A DNA stretch of 37,344 bases from an uncultured Oscillospiraceae bacterium (GTDB lineage: Bacteria > Bacillota > Clostridia > Oscillospirales > Oscillospiraceae): contig CAKTJX010000026.1 in NCBI GenBank assembly GCA_934569045.1, forward strand, positions 1 to 37,344, given 5' to 3'. This document shows positions 26,318 through 34,443 of this stretch, in pieces. The notes beneath the pieces were generated by a model, which saw only the letters and a list, made by a program, of their open reading frames with translations, had not been told where the DNA came from and searched no databases. Made by a program: the position numbers and the translations under genes. Position 1 is the stretch's first letter. Each line of letters begins with the position of its first letter.

Positions 26318-27337
26318 GTGAACGAAAAGGAAACCATCCGCAGATGGCTGGGCTTCGGCCTGCTGCTGGCGCTTGTGGTTCTGTTTCTGCTGTGGAACCT
26401 GCACGCGGGCTCCGTGTCCATTTCCGCCGGGGAAATCCGGCAGATTCTGCTGGGCCGGGGACAGGACGAGACGAAATGGAACATCATCTGCTCCATCCGC
26501 CTGCCGCGGCTCCTGTCCGCCCTGATCCTGGGCGGGGCCCTGTCCGTGTCCGGCTATCTGCTGCAAACCTTTTTTCACAATCCCATTGCCGGCCCCTTCG
26601 TGCTGGGCATTTCCTCCGGCGCAAAGCTGACGGTTTCCATCACCATGATTTACCTATTGAGCCGGGGGGCGGTGTCTACCTCCGCCAGCCTGATTCTCTC
26701 CGCCTTTCTGGGGGCCATGCTCTCTATGGGCTTTGTGCTGCTGATCTCCCAGAAGGTGAAGCAGATGAGCCTGCTGGTAGTCTGCGGCGTGATGATCGGC
26801 TATATCTGCTCGGCCCTGACGGATTTTCTGGTGACCTTCGCGGATGATTCCAACATTGTGAATCTGCACAACTGGTCCGTGGGCTCCTTCTCCGGCAGAA
26901 CTTGGACGGATGTCCGGGCCATGGTGCTGGTCTGCGGCGTGGCGGTGGCCCTGTCGTTTCTTTTGAGCAAGCCCATCCGGGCCTACCAGCTGGGAGAGGT
27001 TTATGCCCAGAATATGGGCGTGCCCCTGAAGGCCTTCCGGGCGGCGCTGATTCTGCTGTCCAGCGTGCTTTCCGCCTGCGTCACCGCCTTCGCCGGGCCC
27101 ATCTCCTTTGTGGGCATTGCGGTGCCCCACCTGATGAAGCGGCTTTTCGGCACGGCGGAGCCCATGCTGATGATCCCCGCCTGCTTCTTAGGCGGCGGGG
27201 CCTTCTGCCTGCTGTGCGACCTGATTGCCCGGACGGCCTTTGCCCCCACGGAGGTGAGCATCAGCTCCGTAACGGCGGTGTTCGGTGCGCCCATTGTGAT
27301 CTACATGATGCTCCACAGAAAGGCGGCGAGGGAATGA
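26318..27337 (+). CDS. FecCD/BtuC-family ABC permease
   Basis: A 339-residue membrane protein starting at GTG with AGAGGAGG seven bases before it. It has about ten hydrophobic helices and family landmarks: RLPRLLSALILGGALSVSG, the loop QTFFHNPIAGPFVLGISSGA, and, near the C terminus, the coupling-loop segment FVGIAVPHLMKRLFG before the last helices. As a homodimer it would form the channel for the substrate handed over by the binding lipoprotein. Its stop overlaps the ATPase start by four bases (ATGA), so the subunits are translationally coupled. Confidence 0.95.
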   Translation: MNEKETIRRWLGFGLLLALVVLFLLWNLHAGSVSISAGEIRQILLGRGQDETKWNIICSIRLPRLLSALILGGALSVSGYLLQTFFHNPIAGPFVLGISSGAKLTVSITMIYLLSRGAVSTSASLILSAFLGAMLSMGFVLLISQKVKQMSLLVVCGVMIGYICSALTDFLVTFADDSNIVNLHNWSVGSFSGRTWTDVRAMVLVCGVAVALSFLLSKPIRAYQLGEVYAQNMGVPLKAFRAALILLSSVLSACVTAFAGPISFVGIAVPHLMKRLFGTAEPMLMIPACFLGGGAFCLLCDLIARTAFAPTEVSISSVTAVFGAPIVIYMMLHRKAARE

Positions 27338-28107
27338 GCGCGTTTTTGAAAACGGACCGCCTCAGCGTGGGCTACGATGGCAAGCCCCTGATCGCGGACG
27401 TGTGCCTGGAGGTCCGGCGGGGGAAAATCGTCACCCTGATCGGCCCCAACGGCTCCGGCAAATCCACCATTCTCAAGACCATCGTGGGCCAGCTCTCCAA
27501 GGTCTCCGGTACGGTGCTGCTGGAGGGCAGCCCCATGGAGCAGCGCAGCCAGCGGGAGATCGCCCGGCGCATGGCCATCCTCATGACGGAACGCATCCAT
27601 CCAGAGCTCATGACCTGCTACGATGTGGTCAGCACCGGCCGCTACCCCTATACCGGGGCATTGGGGCTGCTGGGAAAAGAGGACAAGTGCATTGTGGAGG
27701 AATCCCTGGACCTGGTCCATGGCCGGGACATTGCGGACCGCCCCTTCGATGCCATCAGCGACGGTCAGCGCCAGCGCATCCTTTTGGCCCGGGCCCTGTG
27801 CCAGCAGCCGGAGATCATCGTCCTGGACGAGCCCACAAGCTTTTTGGATATCCGCTACAAGCTGGAGCTGCTCACCATCCTCAAGACCATGGTGCGGGAG
27901 AAAAATTTAGCCGTGCTGGTGTCCCTGCACGAGCTGGACCTGGCCCAGCGGGTGTCCGATACCGTGGTCTGCGTCTCCGGCGACCACATCGACCGCATGG
28001 GCCCCCCGGCGGAAATTTTCTCCAACGACTATATCGCCAAGCTCTACCACATGGAACCGGGGAAGTATGACCCCTGCTTTGATACTTTGGAATATGTGCC
28101 GAAATGA
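27334..28107 (+). CDS. ABC importer ATPase (BtuD/FecE-type)
   Basis: A 257-residue ATPase. Walker A is GPNGSGKST (37-45), Walker B IIVLDEPTS with the D loop SFLD, and the H loop SLHELD. The signature is ISDGQRQR (141-148) instead of LSGGQ, and at the Q-loop position the text reads MAILMTERIHPELMTC with no glutamine. I recall similar LTER-PELMTC forms in Firmicute corrinoid or iron importers, so this may be a subfamily feature rather than decay; Walker A, Walker B and the catalytic Glu are intact. It is the last gene of the riboswitch operon. The frame is open upstream inside the permease gene, but the ATG in the ATGA overlap is the natural start. Confidence 0.94.
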   Translation: MSAFLKTDRLSVGYDGKPLIADVCLEVRRGKIVTLIGPNGSGKSTILKTIVGQLSKVSGTVLLEGSPMEQRSQREIARRMAILMTERIHPELMTCYDVVSTGRYPYTGALGLLGKEDKCIVEESLDLVHGRDIADRPFDAISDGQRQRILLARALCQQPEIIVLDEPTSFLDIRYKLELLTILKTMVREKNLAVLVSLHELDLAQRVSDTVVCVSGDHIDRMGPPAEIFSNDYIAKLYHMEPGKYDPCFDTLEYVPK

Positions 28108-28112
28108 TCATT

Positions 28113-28150
28113 AGCCCCCAAATGCCGGAAATGGCATTTGGGGGCTTTGC
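28113..28150 (+). terminator. Terminator of the riboswitch operon
   Basis: A perfect 14-bp stem (AGCCCCCAAATGCC with GGCATTTGGGGGCT) and a six-base loop begin five bases after the stop codon. The tail is only TTGC, and it overlaps the -35 box of the next promoter. Confidence 0.8.
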
Positions 28151-28175
28151 AATTGCGCCGCGCCTATGCTATTCT
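28147..28175 (+). promoter_or_regulatory. Promoter of the ECF sigma operon
   Basis: TTGCAA and TATTCT are 17 bases apart with TGC in front of the -10 box, about 85 bases upstream of the sigma gene. It could be read by the housekeeping sigma factor; an autoregulated ECF-type promoter was not recognised. Confidence 0.5.
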
Positions 28176-28260
28176 AAAATAAAATTATGTCTGCCCTGTT
28201 CCACACGCCCGCATCCTGCGTCTCTATCAGTGAAAAACAAAAACAAAGGAGGAATGCTCC

Positions 28261-28818
28261 ATGGAGGACAGCGCTATTCTGGACCTGTATTTTGCCCGCT
28301 CGGAGCAGGCCATTGCGGAGACGGACCGGAAGTACGGACCCTATTGCTACAGCGTGGCCTATCATATTCTGGAGGATCGGCAGGATTCGGAGGAAAGCGT
28401 CAACGATACGTATTATTCCGCTTGGCGGGGGATTCCGCCCCGGCGGCCAAACCAGCTGGGGATTTTTCTGGGGCGCATTACCCGGAACCTCGCCATTGAC
28501 CGCTGGCGCAGGCGCACCGCGGACAAGCGGGGCGGCGGGGAGCTGCCGCTGGTGCTGGAAGAGCTGGCGCTCTGCGTCTCCGGCGGGGAGAGTCCGGAGA
28601 CGGACCTGATGCGCAAAGAGGTCACTGCGGCCCTGAACCGCTTTCTGCAAACCCTCCCGGAGGAGGACCGGATGGTGCTGCTCTGCCGGTACTATTTCGC
28701 CAACACCCAGCGGGAGATCAGCCAGAAAACCGGCTTGACGGAGAACAGCGTGAAATCTTCCCTGCGCAGAAGCCGAAAGGCATTGGGGAAGTTTTTGGAA
28801 AAGGAGGGGCTGTTATGA
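28261..28818 (+). CDS. ECF-type RNA polymerase sigma factor
   Basis: A 185-residue sigma factor with AAAGGAGG before its ATG. Region 2 (about 22-85) shows CYSVAYHILEDRQDSEESVN, FLGRITRNLAIDRWRRR; region 4 (about 125-178) shows LPEEDRMVLLCRYYFANTQR, a helix-turn-helix ending ENSVKSSLRRSRKAL. There is no region 3, as in ECF sigma factors, and no C-terminal extension. It would redirect RNA polymerase when released by its anti-sigma partner. The following gene overlaps it by four bases (ATGA) and encodes a single-pass membrane protein, the usual arrangement for such a pair. Confidence 0.93.
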   Translation: MEDSAILDLYFARSEQAIAETDRKYGPYCYSVAYHILEDRQDSEESVNDTYYSAWRGIPPRRPNQLGIFLGRITRNLAIDRWRRRTADKRGGGELPLVLEELALCVSGGESPETDLMRKEVTAALNRFLQTLPEEDRMVLLCRYYFANTQREISQKTGLTENSVKSSLRRSRKALGKFLEKEGLL

Positions 28819-30815
28819 CATCCTTGCAGTTATTTCAGTATTTTTCCGGGGTGGATGGGGCCATGCTGGCCCAGGCCGCGGCGCTGCAAACCCGCCCGGC
28901 GGCACCGAAGAAAGCAGCGCCGAGGCATCGGCTATGGATCGTGCTGATCGCCATTCTGGCCCTGCTGCTGGCGGGCTGCGTGGCGGCCATCATCGGCTTG
29001 CAGCAGCGCAAGGTGGGGCAGATCACCAGCACGGTCTATAAAGACACCGCCGGAAACTGGATCGCCCCCACGGATCAGACACGGGACGTGGTGGCTCTGG
29101 CGGGCTACCAGGGAACGGACAACTACCGGGCAACGCTCCAATGGCGGGACTTTACCGAGAGCTATACCCCCAGCTTCACGCAGTCCTGGCAGGATGGCTT
29201 GGCAAGCCTCTACGGCTGCTTTGATGAAACCATGTACAATAAGCTTCAGGAAATTTTGGCGCAGTACCATCTGACGGCGCTGCCGGAGGAAATTTGCTTT
29301 CAGCGATGGGACGAGGCCTATGTGTTGGATATCCTGGGCACCTCCGGCGTGGTGAGGCCGGACAAAGTTGTGCGGGCCCAATGCCTGGACGGCTATCTGT
29401 TCCCCAACGGTACGTTTAAGATGGAACTGCACGCAGTTCTGCCCGATTGGGACACCACGGTTTCCCTGAGCGTTGTCTGCTGCCCGGTGGATACCTTTTT
29501 CCCCATCACGATCTCCACGGAGAACGGTATGGAGCAGTGGAGCTACACCACGGCGGACGGAATCCCGGTGGTGATGGCCTTGGGGAACAAAATGGGGCTG
29601 CTGTTCTGCCAGAAAACCGATTCCTACATGACGGCGGTGGTGCACTTTGACCCCTTCGGCAGCAAGACGGCGGAAAAGCCCACAAAAGGCCTCCTGGAAG
29701 CTTTGGCGGATGCCATCGACTTTACCCTACAGCCCCAGCCCCTTACGGACCCCCAGGCGATCCGGGCCCACTTGGAGCAGAGCAGTCAGGCCCACCATGC
29801 CGAGGAGCAGACCGAGAGCGCTCGGCCGGAATATACCAGCTTTTCGGAGTATCTGAAAGGAGAATATGCCGGGTTTACGGAGGATATGGTCTATACCTGC
29901 CTTTCCCTGGACGACGGCACGGAGGTACTGCTGATCGGCAGCGGGGACGGCTGGTTTGACCGAATCCGGGTTTTGAAGGACGAACGGGTGTCAGAATGGA
30001 TATGGATGCGGATCGCGCTGTGCGGCAGCGATGAATTGGTTACCCAGAGCGGCACGGACACGGTGGAGAAGCGCTTCTTTTACAAGCGAAGCGCCTTTAA
30101 CGATGAAAACCCACAGCCGCTGGAAAGTCTGGGCTATGACCACATAAGCCGGGGATGGGTTCGTCCCAGCGAAGACTGGGGGGAGGACGACACGCCCATT
30201 TCAGAGGACGAGGCTCAGGCCATCCGGGACCGCCATCCAATGGCAGAGGTAGAGACGGCTCCACTGTTCACCTTCCCGTTGGAGGATGGGCTGTCCTTCG
30301 GCCAATGGCTGCGGGAGAATCACCCGACACCCAAAGGCGCGGCGCGGGAAAAGCTGCTGCTGGAAGAGGCTATGGTCCTTCGTGCCAGTGCTCTTGAAGA
30401 GCCCTATCCGGAGCTGCAAGTACCTTACTACTGTCTGGCGGACCTGGACGGCGACGGCCAGCGGGAGCTGCTGACCAGCCGGGACGGCATCTATATCCGG
30501 GACATTTACACCGTGCGTTATGACCGGGCGTATGCCCTCCAATTCTGGTCCAATATGCGTCTGCTGGCAGACGGCACGTTGGAATACATCCAGCAGAATG
30601 ACGATGCGGAAAGCGTGGCCCGCTTCCGCGTTGTGGATGGTCAGTGGGTGCAAACCCTTCGTCTGGTTTATGGGGCGCAGGAGGGCCGCTACCTCCAGGA
30701 CGCGGACCTGGACTACTATTACGATACCGAGCTGACGGGGCAGACCTATGAGGCCCTGGCGGAGGACAAAGCCTACGCGTCCCTTTCCTGGCAGTCCATC
30801 GATGATTTGCCATGA
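28815..30815 (+). CDS. Single-pass membrane protein, probable anti-sigma factor or sensor
   Basis: A 666-residue protein, start coupled to the sigma gene by ATGA. A short cytoplasmic N-terminus of about 39 residues, which could hold the sigma factor, is followed by one membrane helix (40-62) and a long extracellular part of about 600 residues that matches no family I recognise. Near residue 543 it has DLDGDGQREL, the calcium-binding loop pattern of FG-GAP/VCBS or EF-hand-like proteins. No zinc-binding HxxxCxxC motif of classical anti-sigma factors is seen in the N-terminus, so the sigma contact would be of another kind. The role as anti-sigma factor rests on gene order and topology. The Cys at 55 lies inside the membrane helix and is not taken as a lipobox. 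Confidence 0.75.
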   Translation: MTSLQLFQYFSGVDGAMLAQAAALQTRPAAPKKAAPRHRLWIVLIAILALLLAGCVAAIIGLQQRKVGQITSTVYKDTAGNWIAPTDQTRDVVALAGYQGTDNYRATLQWRDFTESYTPSFTQSWQDGLASLYGCFDETMYNKLQEILAQYHLTALPEEICFQRWDEAYVLDILGTSGVVRPDKVVRAQCLDGYLFPNGTFKMELHAVLPDWDTTVSLSVVCCPVDTFFPITISTENGMEQWSYTTADGIPVVMALGNKMGLLFCQKTDSYMTAVVHFDPFGSKTAEKPTKGLLEALADAIDFTLQPQPLTDPQAIRAHLEQSSQAHHAEEQTESARPEYTSFSEYLKGEYAGFTEDMVYTCLSLDDGTEVLLIGSGDGWFDRIRVLKDERVSEWIWMRIALCGSDELVTQSGTDTVEKRFFYKRSAFNDENPQPLESLGYDHISRGWVRPSEDWGEDDTPISEDEAQAIRDRHPMAEVETAPLFTFPLEDGLSFGQWLRENHPTPKGAAREKLLLEEAMVLRASALEEPYPELQVPYYCLADLDGDGQRELLTSRDGIYIRDIYTVRYDRAYALQFWSNMRLLADGTLEYIQQNDDAESVARFRVVDGQWVQTLRLVYGAQEGRYLQDADLDYYYDTELTGQTYEALAEDKAYASLSWQSIDDLP

Positions 30816-30821
30816 AATACA

Positions 30822-30850
30822 TTGCCTTTTCTTCACCGCAGCGGTATAAT
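30822..30850 (+). promoter_or_regulatory. Promoter of the peptidase gene
   Basis: TTGCCT and a perfect TATAAT are 17 bases apart. The transcript would carry palindromic element 2 in its leader, since the next start codon is more than 200 bases downstream. Confidence 0.7.
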
Positions 30851-30880
30851 CAATGTGAATCAATCGTTGAAATATTCCCA

Positions 30881-31023
30881 ATTTCACGGATATTTTGGGT
30901 GCTTAAAACCTTTTGAGTCCCGTAGGGGCGGCTACCAGCCGCCCGGAAGGCATCGAAAGTGGGCGGTGAAGACCAAACGCTCAGGCCCGTCATCTCCGGG
31001 CGGCTGGTAGCCGCCCCTACGGG
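30881..31023. repeat. Palindromic element 2
   Basis: A perfect 28-bp inverted repeat: 30919-30946 (beginning CCCGTAGGGGCGGCTACCAG) is the exact reverse complement of 30996-31023. The loop of 49 bases contains GGTGAAGACCAAACGCTCA. The left flank from 30881 (ATTTCACGGATATTTT) is shared with element 3. There is no coding capacity. In RNA it would form a very stable hairpin in the leader of the peptidase mRNA, well upstream of the ribosome binding site. Confidence 0.92.
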
Positions 31024-31074
31024 CCCTCAACTCTTGATTCGCATAATCAAAAGAACCCCCAGGAGGAAACAGCT

Positions 31075-32478
31075 ATGACGACAATTGAAAAGATTGACCA
31101 ATGGATGCAGGGCCGGGAAGAGGAGCTGGTGGAGGCACTGGCTCCGCTGATCGGGGCGGAGTCCGTCTGCGGTGAGCCGCTGCCCGGCAAGCCCTTCGGG
31201 CCGGGACCTGCGCTGGCTTTGGAGCGGGCGCTGGCGCTGGCGGAGCGCTGGGGCTTCCGCTGCGAAAACCAGGAAGGATATGTGGGCACGGTGGACCTGA
31301 ACGGCGGGGCGGATGCCCTGCACATTCTGGCCCACCTGGACGTGGTGGCCGCCGGAGAAGGGTGGGATACGCCCCCCTATACCCTGGTGCGGGAGGGCGA
31401 CCTGATCTACGGCCGGGGCACCGACGATGACAAGGGCCCCTTGGTTGCCGCCATGCTCGCCATGCGCTGCGTCCGGGAGCTGGGCCTTCCGGTGACGAAA
31501 AACGTCCGCCTCATTATGGGCACCGACGAGGAGACCGGTTCCCGGGACATTGAGCACTACTACGCTTCCCACCCCTTCGCCCCCTACGCCCTGTCCCCGG
31601 ATGCGGATTTCCCGGTGACCAATATCGAAAAAGCGGGCTACGCTCCCCGTTTCTCTGCCCAATGGGAGCAGAAGTCCCTTCCCGGTGTCCGGGTGCTGGC
31701 TATGGACGGCGGCATCCGCGTCAACGTGGCCCCCGGAAACGCCCAGGCGGTGCTGTCGGAGGTGGACTTGCCCCGGCTGAACACCGTTCTGGAAGAGACA
31801 ACCCGGCAGACCGGCGTAACCTTTGCGGCGGAGAAGACGGGGAATAGGGTCACCGTCACTGCCCAGGGCATCCCCAACCACGCCTCCACGCCAGACGAGG
31901 GCAGAAACGCCATCACCGCCCTGCTGCAGGCCCTCTGCGCCCTGCCCCTGGCCCAGGGCGGCGCGGAAACCTGCGTCCGCCAACTGCATGCGTGCTTCCC
32001 CTATGGGGACAACCGGGGCAAGGCCCTGGGCATCGCCATGGAGGATGCTGTGTCCGGCTGTTTGACCTTGACCCTTTCTCTGCTGCACCTGACCGAGACG
32101 GGCTTTGCGGCCCAGTTCGATTCCCGGGACCCTCTATGCGCTACGGAGGAGAATGTCTGCCGGGTGGTGGAGGCGCGGTTCGCTTCCTTCGGCTGGCAGT
32201 GTGAGGGAAGTCTGCGGCCAGCCCATGTGGTGGAGGGCGATTCTCCCTTCATCAACACCCTGCTCACCGCCTACGAGACCTTTACCGGCCGGAAGGGCTA
32301 TTGCGAGGCCATTGGCGGCGGCACCTACGTCCACGAAATCCCCGGCGGCGTGGCCTTCGGCGCAGGCGAGCACGACTTCGACTCCCACCTCCACGGCGCC
32401 AACGAGCGCGCCCGCCTGAGCCAGCTCCTGAAAACCGCGAAAATCTACGCCCTGGTCATATCGGAGATTTGCGCGTAA
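31075..32478 (+). CDS. pepV: M20-family dipeptidase, PepV/Sapep-type
   Basis: A 467-residue cytoplasmic metallopeptidase, with AGGAGGA before its ATG. The two-zinc site of the family is visible in order: His87 (LAHLDVV), an Asp in GRGTDDDKGP near 118, the catalytic Glu pair 152-153 (GTDEETGSRD), Asp176 (SPDADFP) and His440 (SHLHGANE). The lid domain lies between, at about 190-350. PepV enzymes remove N-terminal residues from dipeptides and some tripeptides, completing peptide use. Length fits the family. The gene has its own promoter and stands alone. Confidence 0.93.
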   Translation: MTTIEKIDQWMQGREEELVEALAPLIGAESVCGEPLPGKPFGPGPALALERALALAERWGFRCENQEGYVGTVDLNGGADALHILAHLDVVAAGEGWDTPPYTLVREGDLIYGRGTDDDKGPLVAAMLAMRCVRELGLPVTKNVRLIMGTDEETGSRDIEHYYASHPFAPYALSPDADFPVTNIEKAGYAPRFSAQWEQKSLPGVRVLAMDGGIRVNVAPGNAQAVLSEVDLPRLNTVLEETTRQTGVTFAAEKTGNRVTVTAQGIPNHASTPDEGRNAITALLQALCALPLAQGGAETCVRQLHACFPYGDNRGKALGIAMEDAVSGCLTLTLSLLHLTETGFAAQFDSRDPLCATEENVCRVVEARFASFGWQCEGSLRPAHVVEGDSPFINTLLTAYETFTGRKGYCEAIGGGTYVHEIPGGVAFGAGEHDFDSHLHGANERARLSQLLKTAKIYALVISEICA

Positions 32479-32501
32479 AAAACGCACCGCCCTGGCGGTG
32501 C
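32475..32501 (-). terminator. Hairpin after the peptidase gene, a good terminator for leftward transcription
   Basis: GCACCGC and GCGGTGC form a tight hairpin. Read on the minus strand it is followed by GTTTTTT, so it should stop transcripts coming from the leftward ABC operon; in the rightward direction the tail is ATCCAAAATTT, which is poor. Confidence 0.7.
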
Positions 32502-32508
32502 ATCCAAA

Positions 32509-32651
32509 ATTTCACGGATATTTCGGAAACCTTAAAATATTTGAGCCTTGTAGGGGCGGCTAGTAGCCGCCCGGAAGCGACCAGGAGTGAGCGTTTTTGT
32601 TTTTTACCGCTCCCTTTCGATACCTTCCGGGCGGCTGCTAGCCGCCCCTAC
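32509..32651. repeat. Palindromic element 3
   Basis: The arms 32550-32577 and 32624-32651 are 28-bp inverted repeats with one mismatch (arm begins GTAGGGGCGGCTAGTAGCCG). The left flank from 32509 (ATTTCACGGATATTT, then CTTAAAA) matches that of element 2. The loop, however, matches element 2 only when read on the opposite strand (GGTATCGAAAGGGAGCGGTA against GGCATCGAAAGTGGGCGGTG), so loop and flank are in opposite relative orientation in the two copies. It lies between convergent genes. Confidence 0.9.
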
Positions 32652-32731
32652 GATGCACAAAAGTTTTTGACTTTTCATATTATTCGTGGAAGTCCATATA
32701 TTTCTGTTATCATTTTGCGCTTTATGCTTAA

Positions 32732-32753
32732 GGGGCTGCCCTCCGGCAGCCCC
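32732..32753. terminator. Hairpin terminator at the end of the leftward ABC operon
   Basis: GGGGCTGCC and GGCAGCCCC pair across CTCC, 13 bases beyond the stop of the last leftward gene. A T tract (AATGTTTTTG) is present only on the rightward side, so the hairpin is a candidate end for both strands; leftward termination is probably completed at 32475. Confidence 0.6.
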
Positions 32754-32766
32754 AATGTTTTTGCAC

Positions 32767-34443
32767 TCAGGAAATCCGCCCCCGGTCCATCTCAAATACC
32801 GTATCCGCCAGCCGCATGGTGGAATCCCGGTGGGAGACCAGCACGATGGTTTTCTCCTTGGCGGACTGCTTCAGTGCTTTCAGAATAATCCCCTCATTCA
32901 GGGAGTCCAGGTTGGAGGTGGGCTCGTCCAGCAGCAGCAGGTCCGCCCCGTGGAGCATGGCCCGGGCAATGCCGATGCGCTGGGCCTCGCCGCCGGAAAG
33001 GGTTTCCCCCAGCTCCCCAACGGGGGTATCGTAGCCCTGGGGAAGAGATTGGACGAAGTCGTGGAGGGAGGCCTTTTTCGCCGCCTCTATGATCTCCTCC
33101 CGGCTGGCGTCCGGCTTTGCCAGAGCGATGTTCCCGGCAATGGTGTCGTGGAACAGGTGGGTCTGCTGGGTCACGTAGCTTTCAAGGTTTCGCAGCTGCC
33201 GGGTGGGCATCTGCCGTACATCCTGTCCATCCACCCGGATGCTGCCCTGCTGCACGTCCCAGAACCGCATCAGAAGCTTCAGCATGGTGGATTTTCCGGA
33301 GCCGCTGGGGCCGTGAATGCCGGTGATGGTGCCAGGCTTTAAGGCAAGAGATACGTTATCCAGAATGGCCTCGTCCCCGTAGCCAAAGGTGACATCCTGC
33401 ATTTCCGCGCCGGAGAAGGGGCCGCTGTTCGCACCTTCCCCGGGAATTTCCGCCACCTGGGGCTGCTCCTCCAGCAGCGCCAGCACCCGCTCGCCGCTGG
33501 CAAGGGTCTGGTTCAGGTTGTTGGACAGGGCAGACAGGGCGGCCACGGGCCCAAAGGAGCCCATCATGGCAGCGGTGCAGATCAGCACCCCGTCAAAGCC
33601 CAGGTTTCCCCCTTGGTGCAGCCCTACCGTCAGGGCCAGCATGGCAAGAGAGGCGGCGAGAATCACCAGATTGGTGGCGGACCGCTGGCGGCCCTCGTCC
33701 CGGCTCAGAGTTTCCCGCAGCTGGGAGAGGTCGGCGGAGCGGGCCTCCATCTGGGCCTTCCGGGTCTGGCCCTGGCCGTATTGCAGGGTCTCGTCCAGCC
33801 CCCGCAGGGAATCCAGCACGAAGCTGTTCATATCCCCAAAGGCGGTCCGGTAGGCCATCCCGGCCTCGCCGCCCTGCTTGCCGTTGTATAGGGGGATCAC
33901 CACACCCACCAGCACATAGGCAATCAGCGCCAGCAGCCCCGCCAGAGAATGATAAGAACCGATGAAGAAGACCAGAATTGCTTCGGTGAGAATGGCGATG
34001 GCAATGGGGGAGATGGTGTGGGCGTAAAAAACCTCCAGCAGCTCAATATCCGTTGTGAGAATGGAAATGAGGTTTCCCTTGTCCTTGCCCTCCAGCTTGG
34101 CGGGACACAGCTGCCGCAGTACGGCAAAGACCTTGTGCCGGATGATCGCCAGCAGCTTAAAGGCAATAAAGTGGTTGCAATACTGCTCCGCGTAGTGCAG
34201 AATGCCCCGCAGCAGCGCCAGCACCACCATTACGGTTAAAAGCGTCTTTGCGCCGACCGCCCAGGCCGCCACACCGGGGATGCCCTGTAATAGGGCCTGT
34301 CCCGCAAGAATTGTCAGGAAAATGGCGCACAGATACCCGGCAGTGCCCAGAATAATTGCCAGCAGCATAATGGGCAGCAGGGGCTTTACCAGTACAATGA
34401 GGGAGCCCATGATGGACAGGGCGCTTCTTCGTGTTTGCTTCAT
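32767..34443 (-). CDS. ABC transporter, fused permease-ATPase, CydC-like subunit
   Basis: A 558-residue half-transporter. About six membrane helices (about 15-320) are followed by a nucleotide-binding domain with Walker A GPSGSGKST (near 380), a Q loop with Gln (YVTQQTHLF), signature LSGGEAQR, Walker B LLLLDEPTS and H loop VSHRDS. It is the last gene of the leftward operon and its ATG overlaps the stop of the CydD-like gene (ATGA), so the two probably form a heterodimer. CydDC exports thiols (cysteine, glutathione) or handles haem in Escherichia coli and is needed for cytochrome bd; no cydAB lies here, so the substrate is open. Confidence 0.87.
   Translation of the reverse strand: MKQTRRSALSIMGSLIVLVKPLLPIMLLAIILGTAGYLCAIFLTILAGQALLQGIPGVAAWAVGAKTLLTVMVVLALLRGILHYAEQYCNHFIAFKLLAIIRHKVFAVLRQLCPAKLEGKDKGNLISILTTDIELLEVFYAHTISPIAIAILTEAILVFFIGSYHSLAGLLALIAYVLVGVVIPLYNGKQGGEAGMAYRTAFGDMNSFVLDSLRGLDETLQYGQGQTRKAQMEARSADLSQLRETLSRDEGRQRSATNLVILAASLAMLALTVGLHQGGNLGFDGVLICTAAMMGSFGPVAALSALSNNLNQTLASGERVLALLEEQPQVAEIPGEGANSGPFSGAEMQDVTFGYGDEAILDNVSLALKPGTITGIHGPSGSGKSTMLKLLMRFWDVQQGSIRVDGQDVRQMPTRQLRNLESYVTQQTHLFHDTIAGNIALAKPDASREEIIEAAKKASLHDFVQSLPQGYDTPVGELGETLSGGEAQRIGIARAMLHGADLLLLDEPTSNLDSLNEGIILKALKQSAKEKTIVLVSHRDSTMRLADTVFEMDRGRIS

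Noticed and set aside
30919..32651. Composite transposon carrying the peptidase gene
   Set aside because: The flanking elements are short palindromes without a transposase and show no clear target duplication; recombination between them is possible, but mobility as a unit is not supported.
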